Program-made: the position numbers and the translations under genes | From: Fontibacillus phaseoli | GTDB lineage: Bacteria > Bacillota > Bacilli > Paenibacillales > Paenibacillaceae | Assembly: GCF_003337355.1 (NCBI RefSeq) | Contig: NZ_QPJW01000006.1 | Coordinates: forward strand, 62,001-126,000 | Reading direction: 5' to 3' | DNA: 64,000 bases | The notes under the pieces: generated by a model | The model's database searches: none | What the model saw: the letters and a program-made list of their open reading frames with translations, nothing else | What the model was told of the DNA's origin: nothing | Part shown: piece by piece, positions 53,852 through 62,419 of the stretch | How positions within the stretch are numbered: the stretch's first letter is position 1 | Layout of the letters: each line of letters opens with the position of its first letter

Positions 53852-54052
53852 ATGGAACAAGGAACAGTAAAGTGGTTTAATGCAGACAAAGGCTTTGGTT
53901 TTATCGAGGTTGAAGGCGGAGGCGACGTATTCGTGCACTTCAGTGCAATTGTTAGCGAAGGCTTCAAATCGTTGGACGAAGGTCAACGCGTTGAATTTAA
54001 TGTAGTACAGGGCAATCGAGGCCCACAGGCCGAGAATGTTGTTAAACTATAA
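53852..54052 (+). CDS. Cold-shock protein (CspA/CspB family)
   Basis: A 66-residue single OB-fold RNA chaperone. Both nucleic-acid-binding motifs are present: [10 protein letters not shown] (RNP1 type) and VFVHFSAI (RNP2 type). ATG 53852 follows GGAGG. It keeps mRNAs unfolded, especially after temperature drop. A terminator and a YdjO-type gene follow, an arrangement that suggests a cold-shock transcription unit with read-through. Confidence 0.97.
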   Translation: MEQGTVKWFNADKGFGFIEVEGGGDVFVHFSAIVSEGFKSLDEGQRVEFNVVQGNRGPQAENVVKL

Positions 54053-54070
54053 AATTGCTGTTAGAAAGGT

Positions 54071-54097
54071 CCCAAACATCGTTTTGGGGCTTTTTTT
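54071..54097 (+). terminator. Terminator of the cold-shock gene
   Basis: CCCAAAC and GTTTTGGG form a short stem with three-base loop, followed by GC and seven T. Confidence 0.85.
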
Positions 54098-54132
54098 CAT
54101 TCATTATTCCAGAAGAGAAAGAGGGATGCTGC

Positions 54133-54345
54133 TTGTACTATTCACGAAAAAGACAGCTGATTGATCTTCCAGAGGAAATGACAATGATATGGTCTTGCAC
54201 CAATAAAGAGTGCAACGGATGGATGAGGAACAACTTCGTTTTTTCGATTCAACCGATCTGTGGCCAATGTAATTCCTCCATGGAAAAGGGTGAGAAAATA
54301 CTGCCTATTCTAGCTAATACAAGTCCTAATCAGACAAAGCACTAA
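54133..54345 (+). CDS. YdjO-like cold-inducible protein
   Basis: A 70-residue Cys-rich protein resembling Bacillus YdjO: WSCTNKECNGWMRNNF and CGQCNSSM, i.e. two Cys pairs that could bind zinc. The frame is open upstream to the cold-shock terminator; TTG 54133 is the best start because AGAGGGA lies just upstream and the family begins near there. Position after a cold-shock gene supports a role in cold adaptation, though the biochemical function is unknown. Confidence 0.75.
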   Translation: MYYSRKRQLIDLPEEMTMIWSCTNKECNGWMRNNFVFSIQPICGQCNSSMEKGEKILPILANTSPNQTKH

Positions 54346-54441
54346 ATAAGGCGAGGATGGGTAACAATACAAAATATTTCGTTCAAATTCTTCAATTGAA
54401 GATTGCTCCATCCCCTGACTTATTTATGTCCCAAATGATTC

Positions 54442-55272
54442 TTATTTCCTCGAGTGACCTTGTTTTTTTGTCAAAATCAGCATGGGAATAGCGAGCAGCA
54501 GGCTAATGATCACGGGGACGATGGAAGCCTCGATGCCGAAGTTACCACCCGTCAGAAGGTAAGGACCGTTGACTTGGACAGAGAAGAGGCCTGATGATGG
54601 ATGACCCGAGACGGGGATCCCCAATAGTTCCTCTATTGCATTCCACGTAAAATGAATACCGATGACGAACCATAAACTTCTACGCCAGAGAAAGGCGGAA
54701 CCCAGAAGAACGCCCGCTTGGACGGCAATGGCAATGGCACCCCAAATGGTCGCTTCGGGATTTCCCAGATGTGCGACCCCAAAGAACAGAGAAGTGATTA
54801 TAAGGGCAACTCGGCTTCCTAACATTTTTTCAATGGCTTGAAAGGCAATTCCCCGAAAAATCAGTTCTTCGACGAAGGCTGCACCAAGGGCTGTTGAGAT
54901 CGTAGGCAGTATAACGGAGTTGGCATTAGCCGGTAACCATTCAAAGGAGTACCCGCCAAATAAAACAATAATCAGAGTGGATATGCCGATAAAGAACAAA
55001 CCGATTAGCGCTCCAAAAGACACTTCGGTTACTGCTTTTTTCATCGAGAGCTCGGGTACATCCCGGTGAGCCAACCATTTCATGGTAAGCCAATATAAAA
55101 TGGCGGCCGTGATGCTCATGGCAATTGCCAAGGTGAGGGCTTCAAATCCGTTTGGACTCTCACTTAATGAGCTAATCAGCCCATTGGCCAGGATAATTAC
55201 AACGGCTCCGAGGATCATCCAAACCAGCGGAAATTGAATAAATGAATACAATGACAATCGTCTTTTACCCAC
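54442..55272 (-). CDS. CPBP-family intramembrane metalloprotease
   Basis: A 276-residue protein with about seven helices of the CAAX-protease and bacteriocin-processing (CPBP/Abi) family. Catalytic motifs: VEELIFRG (motif 1), FFGVAHLG (motif 2), GIHFTWNA (motif 3). GTG 55272 is preferred since AAGGAGA lies nine bases upstream; the ATG at 55335 has no such site. Members process prenylated proteins, pheromones or give bacteriocin self-protection; the target here is unknown. Confidence 0.88.
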   Translation of the reverse strand: MGKRRLSLYSFIQFPLVWMILGAVVIILANGLISSLSESPNGFEALTLAIAMSITAAILYWLTMKWLAHRDVPELSMKKAVTEVSFGALIGLFFIGISTLIIVLFGGYSFEWLPANANSVILPTISTALGAAFVEELIFRGIAFQAIEKMLGSRVALIITSLFFGVAHLGNPEATIWGAIAIAVQAGVLLGSAFLWRRSLWFVIGIHFTWNAIEELLGIPVSGHPSSGLFSVQVNGPYLLTGGNFGIEASIVPVIISLLLAIPMLILTKKQGHSRK

Positions 55273-55500
55273 TCTATGATCTCTCCTTAAAATCAAAAAA
55301 TATACTAATATTGGTAAAGGGTGCGATTTGATCATAAGCTATAGGGCTATATTTGGCAACTCGTCTGGCGGGTATGGGTTACACTATAGTATGTTAAACC
55401 CTCGAATCGCGGGGAGCGCCAGCGACGGGCGGAAGCAGCTCATAATCATGAAAGAGAATGGTTCGGCGATGGTTTTAACATCTGATTCCGTAATAAATCA

Positions 55501-55549
55501 TTGTAAAACGAGAATGCTCTCTTTATAATAAAAGAGAACACTCTCGTTT
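55501..55549 (+). promoter_or_regulatory. Promoter embedded in a large TetR-type operator
   Basis: TTGTAA (55501-55506), a 17-bp spacer and TATAAT (55524-55529) form the promoter. The arms AAACGAGAATGCTCTCTTT (55506-55524) and AAAGAGAACACTCTCGTTT (55531-55549) are nearly complementary 19-mers centred on the -10 box. The TetR gene starts 28 bases later. Confidence 0.85.
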
Positions 55550-55576
55550 ATTTTTTGCGAAAGGATGGACATCTTC

Positions 55577-56200
55577 ATGCCTAAAATTACGCAACAACAA
55601 AAAGAAGCTATCCGAATGGAAATTTTGAATTCAGCACGACATGTTTTCATAGAAAAAGGATATGAAGCCACTTCTATGAGCGATATTGTAACCAGCTCTA
55701 GCAGGAGCTTCGGAGGAGTGTATTTATATTATTCCGGCAAGGAAGATGTTTTTCTGGATCTGCTTCGCCGGGAGTATGAAAACATGGCTCCGGATTTTGG
55801 ATTAGAAGAACAGGGCAGTGCGTGGAATGCATTTGTGCAATTCATACGGGGACAAGAGAAACGGGTTAGAGAGGCGAATGCCGGGTTAGCGCCCTGTTTG
55901 TACGAATATTTTATCGTGGGCCGCAGAGAAGATCATCGTCGTAAGTTAATTGAAGAACGGTCCCAGGCTGTATACGGAACTCTGTTTGATTTAATACATA
56001 ATGGCGTTCAGCGAGGAGAGTTTCATCCTGCTCAGCCTCTGGATATTTTCGTTCATTGGCTCATTTCGTTACTTGAAGGACTTTATATTGAGAGTATTAT
56101 TAATGGTTTTGAAAATATACAACTAGCCCAGCAATTCGAGTTATTATTGACGGTTTGCCGCTCTATACTTAGGCCATCCGGGTTGGAGGGAAATCTATGA
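55577..56200 (+). CDS. TetR-family transcriptional repressor
   Basis: A 207-residue regulator with helix-turn-helix RMEILNSARHVFIEKGYEAT ... SFGGVYLYYSGKEDVF and a helical ligand domain. ATG 55577 has AAAGGATGG upstream with good spacing; the ATG at 55565 is too close to it. The gene stop overlaps the next start (ATGA), so the two form an operon. It probably represses its own promoter through the dyad at 55506-55549. Confidence 0.94.
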   Translation: MPKITQQQKEAIRMEILNSARHVFIEKGYEATSMSDIVTSSSRSFGGVYLYYSGKEDVFLDLLRREYENMAPDFGLEEQGSAWNAFVQFIRGQEKRVREANAGLAPCLYEYFIVGRREDHRRKLIEERSQAVYGTLFDLIHNGVQRGEFHPAQPLDIFVHWLISLLEGLYIESIINGFENIQLAQQFELLLTVCRSILRPSGLEGNL

Positions 56201-57090
56201 CTGGTGCGGAACGGAGTAATTTGTCCGTATTTAAAAGCGAAGCAGGGGCCCGGCTGTTTATGCATACTTACGATAAACTTATGGAGCATTGGCCAAGTCA
56301 CTATGAAACGATGGAGATCCAAACCGAATTCGGGGTTTGCCATGTGATCGTTAGCGGGCCCGAAGATGGGGAGACCGTCCTGATGTTCCATGGTATGACG
56401 AGTAATTCAGCGATGTGGTACCCTACTATTGATGCGCTGAGTGATTTTCGGGTCTATTGTATCGACACGCCGGGGGACTTCGGCAAAAGCAGGGTTGTTA
56501 AACGTATTAGCACCCCGGAAGATGCCGTTCTCTGGATGGATCAAGTTCTTGACGCGATTGGGCTTGCTAAGACGACATTCATCGGCCACTCGATGGGAGG
56601 TTGGTTTTGTTCGAATTATGCGACAAGTCGACCGGAACGAATCGAGCGGTTAATTCTGCTTGCTCCAGTGGCGACATTTTTGTCGGTCCCATTTCTGAAA
56701 TTTCTCCAAAAAGTCTATCCAGCCATGCTGTGGCCCAAGCCTGATCGGATTCGCAGAGCGTGGGACTGGTTTTGTAAAAAGGGATACTCTCTTCCTTCGC
56801 AAGTTATGGACATGGTGATTGCAGCCTATACGCATGGTCGCTCGCAGCTTCCTGTTGTCCCTCGTCTCATCGAGAAAGAAGCTTGGAGCAGGATTTCGGC
56901 ACCGGTACTCTTTCTGGTCGGGGATGAAGAGAAAATTTACGATGCCGGGAACGTGATGAAATGTGTCAGAGAAACATTGCCCGATTCAGAGGTCGCGTTG
57001 ATTAATGGAGCAGGGCACTGCCTTATTCTGGAGCAAAAATCATCCGTGAACGAGGCTATTCAAGGATTTATGACAAAGCCCATTGCGTGA
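56197..57090 (+). CDS. Alpha/beta hydrolase
   Basis: A 297-residue cytoplasmic hydrolase: oxyanion motif MFHGMTSNSAMW, nucleophile in GHSMGGWF, acid in LVGDEEKIYD and His in NGAGHCLILEQ. It is coupled to the TetR gene by a four-base overlap. The TetR regulator likely senses the ester or lactone that the hydrolase acts on. No closer function is visible. Confidence 0.92.
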   Translation: MTGAERSNLSVFKSEAGARLFMHTYDKLMEHWPSHYETMEIQTEFGVCHVIVSGPEDGETVLMFHGMTSNSAMWYPTIDALSDFRVYCIDTPGDFGKSRVVKRISTPEDAVLWMDQVLDAIGLAKTTFIGHSMGGWFCSNYATSRPERIERLILLAPVATFLSVPFLKFLQKVYPAMLWPKPDRIRRAWDWFCKKGYSLPSQVMDMVIAAYTHGRSQLPVVPRLIEKEAWSRISAPVLFLVGDEEKIYDAGNVMKCVRETLPDSEVALINGAGHCLILEQKSSVNEAIQGFMTKPIA

Positions 57091-57198
57091 CTGGGACCTT
57101 TAATATCATTTGAACCGGCCGGTCTATATGGACGGCAATATTAGGATTTATTAATATGAAGAGAGGTACTGGTAAAGAAGTCGGGAGGAAGAACCACT

Positions 57199-58275
57199 AT
57201 GACAGAAGCAGCACAGGTTTTTAAAGCCACAGAGAACAATGTAAAAATCATCGGGAGAACCTACGAGTACAACGATGTACTTTGGCTGGCCTTGTCGGGC
57301 GGCGGGGTGGAATTTTCTTTTTACGGTAAAAAAGCGGAAATCACCATTAAGGGCGACCCTATTGCGACAAGCGGTAATAATGAGGCCCGAATCGGTATCG
57401 ATGTGAACGGAAGCCGGGTGATTGACGATATGGTAACGCAACCCGTGAAAAAGTACACCGCCTTCGAAAGCGACACGGAGCAAAACGTCACGATCAGGGT
57501 CATAAAACTATCGGAAGCGGCGATGTCGACGGTCGGAATTCAAGAAATCGCCGTGGACGCCAAAGAGGGGATTAAGCCTACCCCGGCAAATGTACATAAA
57601 ATTGAATTTATCGGCGATTCCATTACTTGCGGCTATGGGGTGGACGATGACAACGTGGAGGGTACTTTTTCCACAGCGACGGAGGATGTCACGAAAACCT
57701 ATGTTTATCTGACAGCCCAGCGGCTTCAGGCCGATTACAGCATGGTTTCGTTCAGCGGTTACGGAATTATTTCAGGCTATACGGAAAACGGCGAAAAGCT
57801 GCTCACCCATCTCGTTCCGGATTACTACGAAAAGGTAGGCAAATCCGAAGGGAAATTCGACGGCACCCTGGTGCCTCAAACCCTAAGCTGGGACTTCAAC
57901 AAGTTCGTACCTGATCTGATCGTCGTGAATCTCGGGACGAATGACGATACCTATACCGAAGACGATCCCGCTAGACAGGCGGATTATGTGAAGCAGTACG
58001 CGGAGTTCCTGAAAATGATCAGAGCCAATAATGCGGATGCCACCATCCTTTGCACGCTCGGGATTATGAGAGACAGACTGTATCCCTTTGTTGAACAAGC
58101 GGTTAACAACTATACCCAAGAAACAGGCGATACGAAGATCTCGGCCATGCGGTTTGACCTCCAGTCGGAAGCGGACGGCTACGTCGTTAATTTTCACCCG
58201 TCGGAAGTGACTCATCGGAAGGCGGCGGAGAAGCTGGTTGCGCGAATTAAAGAACATATGAAGTGGGATAAATGA
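57199..58275 (+). CDS. CE2-type SGNH/GDSL esterase
   Basis: A 358-residue esterase with an N-terminal beta-sandwich (about 1-125) and a C-terminal SGNH hydrolase domain, as in carbohydrate esterase family 2. Block I GDSITCGYG holds the nucleophilic Ser, NLGTNDD is block III, and NFHPSEVTH carries the catalytic His. There is no signal peptide, so it deacetylates imported sugars or oligosaccharides. ATG 57199 follows GGGAGGAAG. A degraded copy lies at 60951-61210. Confidence 0.9.
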   Translation: MTEAAQVFKATENNVKIIGRTYEYNDVLWLALSGGGVEFSFYGKKAEITIKGDPIATSGNNEARIGIDVNGSRVIDDMVTQPVKKYTAFESDTEQNVTIRVIKLSEAAMSTVGIQEIAVDAKEGIKPTPANVHKIEFIGDSITCGYGVDDDNVEGTFSTATEDVTKTYVYLTAQRLQADYSMVSFSGYGIISGYTENGEKLLTHLVPDYYEKVGKSEGKFDGTLVPQTLSWDFNKFVPDLIVVNLGTNDDTYTEDDPARQADYVKQYAEFLKMIRANNADATILCTLGIMRDRLYPFVEQAVNNYTQETGDTKISAMRFDLQSEADGYVVNFHPSEVTHRKAAEKLVARIKEHMKWDK

Positions 58276-58785
58276 TTTGTCCTGTAGAAACATTCGGCAC
58301 AAACCTCGCCGCTTTTTATTCTATCGAAAAATAAAGAATGCTTATTTAGGATGCAACATGTAAGTTAAGTTTGAATGTTCTATATGAATTTACATGTGTA
58401 TAAAACAGGTGAGTGAGCACCTTAAGTCTGTAGTCATCGTATCATACAAATTTCGCATAGACAGGATGCTCTTACATAATGGTATAAATATAGATTAGGC
58501 TTGCAGAGATACCATCGATTCATGGCAGCCATAGCCAGCAAGAAACGGATTTAAACAGGCATAATGGAGTGTGATTCTACTCAAAAAACGGGCGCGATCC
58601 TTTTTTAAAGGAAAGCGTCCGCTTTTTTAGGGGCTATTGTTTTCGCAAGACTGCACCTTTAGCTTTTCATTCTCTAAAGTACGTTATAATATGCCCAATA
58701 TTCATTTGCTGGTAGTTGTTTCATATAACTCTTTTAATACAGTAGTACTTCCTATACTACAATATTTACACTTTGCCCTATTTTA
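58276..58785. other. Intergenic region with an isolated terminator
   Basis: AT-rich gap between the CE2 gene and a convergent gene. A strong hairpin with T-run sits at 58590-58628, over 300 bases beyond the CE2 stop. The stretch 58380-58580 might be a long 3' UTR or a short untranslated RNA. No open frame of note. Confidence 0.4.
58590..58628 (+). terminator. Terminator
   Basis: GGGCGC-GA-TCCTTT pairs with AAAGGA-AA-GCGTCC (one G-T pair, symmetric 2-base bulge) and six T follow. Confidence 0.8.
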
Positions 58786-59775
58786 TTAATTCCAGAATGT
58801 ACAGGAATAATTACCCATTGTATACGGACAATCAGCGAAATTATGTGAAAATACTCCATAAATTCCCCATTTGGATTTCACATCTATATCTTGTCCTGTT
58901 CCTCCTTGTCCAATGAAAGTAACAATACCCGAATGATCGCCAGCTCCGTAATCTATCTTACTTCCGACCCTTGCGATACCACTTGTATAGCTACCATCTG
59001 TTCTATAGGAACTTGCACTGTTCATCCAATGGGCATTTGAGGAACTTTGTGAATACCACGCATAGGAATGACAATTATAACTAGGACTTTGAGAACTGAG
59101 TACGGTTGTATTTGGATAGGCAGCTACCATTTGAGTCTGCAATGCTGAAGCCTCCGATGCCGTTAAGCCATGGTCAGACCAAGTCAAGCCCTTATATGTT
59201 TCCACACTGGTTCCCTTTGGTGTTTTTACGGAACTGATGACCGCAAAAGGTGTTACTACGCTATTTATAAGCTTCTTAGAGTTGATTCCTTCAAGTAGAG
59301 TTTCAGTATAAACTCCTTGTGCTATTGAAACTGAGTCTGTAGTCTTAAAAATACTAAGCTTATTCTGATATTGTTGAATTTCAAGCGATGCATCAGACCT
59401 CTTTAACAACTCTTGCAAACCATTAAAACTACTTAAGACTGCATCAAATCCTTGTTGTTGCGTATTGAAAGCATACATATTTGGTAACAATGGATATTTA
59501 AGTACTGTCTCCACTAGAGCTTTTGTTGTCATCTTGCTAAGGATTTCTTCCGGGATTTGAGTTGCCTTAACTTTTTCTTCAGTAGAGGTTAATTTTATCC
59601 ATTCAGCAGTATTAGGTTTAACAACATATTCATATGGTTCGCTTATTGTATATTCAGTGCTGATTTCCCCCGTCTCATATGATACAGTAGTGGAGTCAGC
59701 ATATGCAGCAGGTACTGCTACACCAAAGCATAACATTAAGCACAAAATGGAAGACAATAAAAAGTATCTTTTCAT
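58786..59775 (-). CDS. Secreted protein with cysteine-peptidase-like C-terminal region
   Basis: A 329-residue exported protein with a signal peptide (cleavage near AYA-D, residue 27). The first 190 residues are of unknown type. The C-terminal part has SYNCHSYAWYS, ARVGSKIDYGAGDHSGIVTF and KWGIYGVFSHNFADCPY, a Cys ... His arrangement like NlpC/P60-like or CHAP-like cysteine peptidases. ATG 59775 follows AAGGAAG; the longer frame begins at 59814 without a good site. AT-rich. Catalytic activity is an inference. Confidence 0.65.
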   Translation of the reverse strand: MKRYFLLSSILCLMLCFGVAVPAAYADSTTVSYETGEISTEYTISEPYEYVVKPNTAEWIKLTSTEEKVKATQIPEEILSKMTTKALVETVLKYPLLPNMYAFNTQQQGFDAVLSSFNGLQELLKRSDASLEIQQYQNKLSIFKTTDSVSIAQGVYTETLLEGINSKKLINSVVTPFAVISSVKTPKGTSVETYKGLTWSDHGLTASEASALQTQMVAAYPNTTVLSSQSPSYNCHSYAWYSQSSSNAHWMNSASSYRTDGSYTSGIARVGSKIDYGAGDHSGIVTFIGQGGTGQDIDVKSKWGIYGVFSHNFADCPYTMGNYSCTFWN

Positions 59776-60028
59776 TTCAAACTTCCTTTCACACTGATAT
59801 TTGTTTTGAAACATTCCCTGCTTATCCTCGTTTTGGTTTTCGCTGAAAAGGAGCTATACTTATATCAACTTTACATGTTCTTCATGGCATCACCCCTAAT
59901 GTAAACTCCATTACAAAGGCAGCTATAGAGCAACTTGAAAGTAAACTATTGTGAAAAAAATCACTTAATTCAGAATGGTACTATATCTCGGGTCAGTTTC
60001 AATTTGGATTAGCCCTAGATCGACTTTT

Positions 60029-60568
60029 TTACTTTTCTTTTATAACGAAAATGTATACTTCATCCCTTGATTCCCATGCTGCATTGACTTTGAATCCTCT
60101 ATAATTCCTTTTAGTGGGCTCGAACTGCGAACTTAGGCCTGATGTTAAATTCGTTCCAAAAACAAAACTGAAATTCTCATCTTTATTGGTTAATAAAGTC
60201 TCAGGTGATAGCTTCTCCGGATAGAGATACTTGCCATCAGAACTGAGTAGAATATCCTTAATTATAACTTTGTTCGGTTGATCTCCCTCGAATTTCAGTA
60301 ATAACCTTTCATTTATCTTTACATTTTTGATTTCTGACAAGGCTTCTTCAGTAAAAAAAGACTTGAAGACATCTTCCGAGTTAAATTCCTGGCCCGCTGG
60401 GATACAATTAATGCTTTGTTCTCCAGCAATTATTGCGAGTTTATAGCTATGTTCAGGTTCGTTTGTTTCCCCACTATTTATCATATTATGGTCCCCGCTG
60501 CTTTCCACACAGCCACTTAGTCCCAATAAAAACAACAGTAGTATTATCCAGTGTTTGATATAACTCAA
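60029..60568 (-). CDS. Hypothetical lipoprotein
   Basis: A 179-residue lipoprotein with a lipobox ending LSGC (Cys at residue 20) and a short Asn/Ser/Glu linker. The rest is a single small domain of unknown family (YKLAIIAGEQSINCIPAGQE ... AAWESRDEVYIFVIKEK). The only in-frame start, TTG 60568, is immediately after AAAGGAG, closer than usual; the exact start is uncertain. It sits upstream of the secreted protein gene on the same strand. Confidence 0.65.
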   Translation of the reverse strand: MSYIKHWIILLLFLLGLSGCVESSGDHNMINSGETNEPEHSYKLAIIAGEQSINCIPAGQEFNSEDVFKSFFTEEALSEIKNVKINERLLLKFEGDQPNKVIIKDILLSSDGKYLYPEKLSPETLLTNKDENFSFVFGTNLTSGLSSQFEPTKRNYRGFKVNAAWESRDEVYIFVIKEK

Positions 60569-60950
60569 CTCCTTTTAACTTGTGTAATGACTTGCTCCGA
60601 TCATCCTCCTCTTCCCGTAAGATAAATCTTCGACATCAAATGCAACACTAGCATTGCGGCACCATCACATTCCACTGTTACTTTTCTTAATGGTATAAAG
60701 CTTACTTTGGCAGTTGAATGTATTCGGTCTACCATAAATATATTTCTTATATCAATCGCCAAATTGCGTCAACCTGAAGCATTAAATGAGATGATATACG
60801 TCGCTTGTTCCAAGCATATGAAAATCAAATATAAAAGATCTTTTTTTGTAAATAATTGTTTTTATATCATAAATTAGGTTTATTATTTAATATTATACTA
60901 TAGTTGTGTAAAAAGGAATATAAAAAAGCCAATTTATTTAACCCATTTAA
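60569..60950. other. AT-rich intergenic region
   Basis: About 380 bases with no open frame or RNA gene recognised. Confidence 0.4.
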
Positions 60951-61210
60951 CTCGTTCCGAATTACTACGAAAAGGTAAGCAAATCTGAGAGGAAATTTGA
61001 TGGCCCTTGGTGCCTCAATCCGTAAGCTTGGAGTTCAACAAGTTTGTTCCTGATTTTATCATCGTTAATGTCGGGACTAATGATGATACCTATACCCAAA
61101 ATAATTCGATAAACAGGAGGATTATGTGAAGCAGTACGTTGAGTTCCTGAATCGGATCAGGACCAATAATGAGGACGCAGCGAATTAAAGAACTTATGAA
61201 GTGGGAGTAA
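60951..61210 (+). pseudogene. Decayed fragment of the CE2-type esterase
   Basis: DNA from CTCGTTCCGAATTACTACGA to GAAGTGGGAGTAA follows the sequence of the intact esterase gene (57810-58275): the YYEKVGKSE region, LGTNDDTYT, the DYVKQYVEFL segment and the final ELMKWE, but with frameshifts, base changes and a deletion of about 170 bp including the catalytic His. The 5' two thirds of the gene are absent. Confidence 0.85.
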
Positions 61211-61235
61211 GGACGTCCCCTCGACTTCAGTATAT

Positions 61236-61270
61236 AAATCCACATCCTCATGAGGGTGTGGATTTTGCTT
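61236..61270 (+). terminator. Hairpin after the esterase remnant
   Basis: AAATCCACATCCTC pairs with its near-complement GAGGGTGTGGATTT and is followed by TGCTTTT. It is probably the former terminator of the decayed gene. Confidence 0.6.
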
Positions 61271-61369
61271 TTGATCGCCCTAATTTGTTGCTATCGACTG
61301 GGCTTCTGTCTTGTTCCCTTTTCTCCCTTGGTCATAGGATGTTGAGAAATCGATTAAAGGAGGATTTAC

Positions 61370-61780
61370 ATGGCAAAGGTAAGCCCGCAATTCAAACGGC
61401 TGTGCGCCCAATTCGGAAAAATCCTGGGAGGCGAGTCCGAAATCGAAGAAGGCCCGGTTTGTTTTGTCACGCGGATGACGAATCTGAGCGAGACGATTCT
61501 GGGAAGAAGAACGCGTTCGCCTTTAGTTCAAATGCAGATGTTTTCGTTTGAGTCTCTTGATAAGTCGGGTCGCGCGCTTTGTTTGGGCGAGACGGCCTTA
61601 CATCAGAATCAGGTTAACCGATTGATTTCGAATCTCCGCAAACGGGGAATCAAGGTAACCGCCGTTCATAATCACTGGTTAAATGAAAATCCGCGCTTAA
61701 TGTATATGCACTGGGAAGCCGTTGAGAATCCTGTTGTCTTTGCCAGAAAAACCAAAGAATCCATATCATTTCTGGGCTGA
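61370..61780 (+). CDS. DUF1259 protein, first of a tandem pair
   Basis: A 136-residue protein of the LppY/LpqO-like DUF1259 family. Family motif TAVHNHWLNENPRLMYMHWE (about residues 100-119) and ALCLGETAL are present. There is no signal peptide here, unlike mycobacterial members. ATG 61370 follows AAAGGAGG. The next gene is a close paralogue. Function unknown. Confidence 0.88.
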   Translation: MAKVSPQFKRLCAQFGKILGGESEIEEGPVCFVTRMTNLSETILGRRTRSPLVQMQMFSFESLDKSGRALCLGETALHQNQVNRLISNLRKRGIKVTAVHNHWLNENPRLMYMHWEAVENPVVFARKTKESISFLG

Positions 61781-61836
61781 GCAGATCGGTTATGAGGTTG
61801 AATCTTTATTACGAATTGAAAGGATGAACTCGACTG

Positions 61837-62256
61837 ATGGAACAAGTGAAAGCAAGCCCTCGTTTTAAAAGACTATGTAACCAATTCTCAACGATTTTAG
61901 GCGGAACGGAACATGAAATCACCCCAGGCCCGGTTTGTTTTGTAAGCAGAAACAGAAGAATAAATGCTACCATTCTGGGAAGAAGAACTACATCTCCTTT
62001 GATCCGTTATCAACTGTTCTCGTTTGAATCCCTGGACAGTTCAGGCCGCGCGCTTTGTTTAGGAGAAACGGCCCTCTTCCAAGGCCAGGTCAACCAATTG
62101 CTGACGAATCTCCGCAATAACGGAATTAAAGTAACGGCGGTTCACAATCACTGGCTGTTTGAGAAACCGCGGCTAATGTATGTCCACTGGGAGTCGATCG
62201 ATAATCCGATTGATTTCGCAAGGAAAGTAAAGCGTTCTATTGCCTTCTTAGGTTAA
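61837..62256 (+). CDS. DUF1259 protein, second of a tandem pair
   Basis: A 139-residue paralogue of the preceding protein, sharing ALCLGETAL, KVTAVHNHWL and PRLMY.HWE with about two thirds identity overall. It arose by tandem duplication; third-position changes are widespread, so the duplication is not recent. ATG 61837 follows GAAAGGATG. Function unknown. Confidence 0.88.
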   Translation: MEQVKASPRFKRLCNQFSTILGGTEHEITPGPVCFVSRNRRINATILGRRTTSPLIRYQLFSFESLDSSGRALCLGETALFQGQVNQLLTNLRNNGIKVTAVHNHWLFEKPRLMYVHWESIDNPIDFARKVKRSIAFLG

Positions 62257-62373
62257 TATAAAGATCACAATGCAATAGCGTGACATGCGCGGCGGCGAAT
62301 TGTGGATTTGGCCTACCACGAGTCGCCTACATAACAAAGGTGTGGAAGCCACCACCCACAATTAGCAGAAGTG

Positions 62374-62409
62374 GAAAAAAAGAAGAGCTACCGTTACACG
62401 ATAGCTCTT
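62374..62409 (-). terminator. Terminator of the secreted protein gene at 62420
   Basis: AAGAGCTACCG and CGATAGCTCTT form an 11-position stem with one mismatch; the A-run at 62374-62380 gives the U-run on the minus strand. Confidence 0.88.
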
Positions 62410-62419
62410 TCCATTAGGT

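Noticed and set aside
62281-62345. Sequence GGCGAATTGTGG shared with 16986-16997
   Set aside because: Only about a dozen bases are shared; the flanks differ, so a repeat family is not supported.
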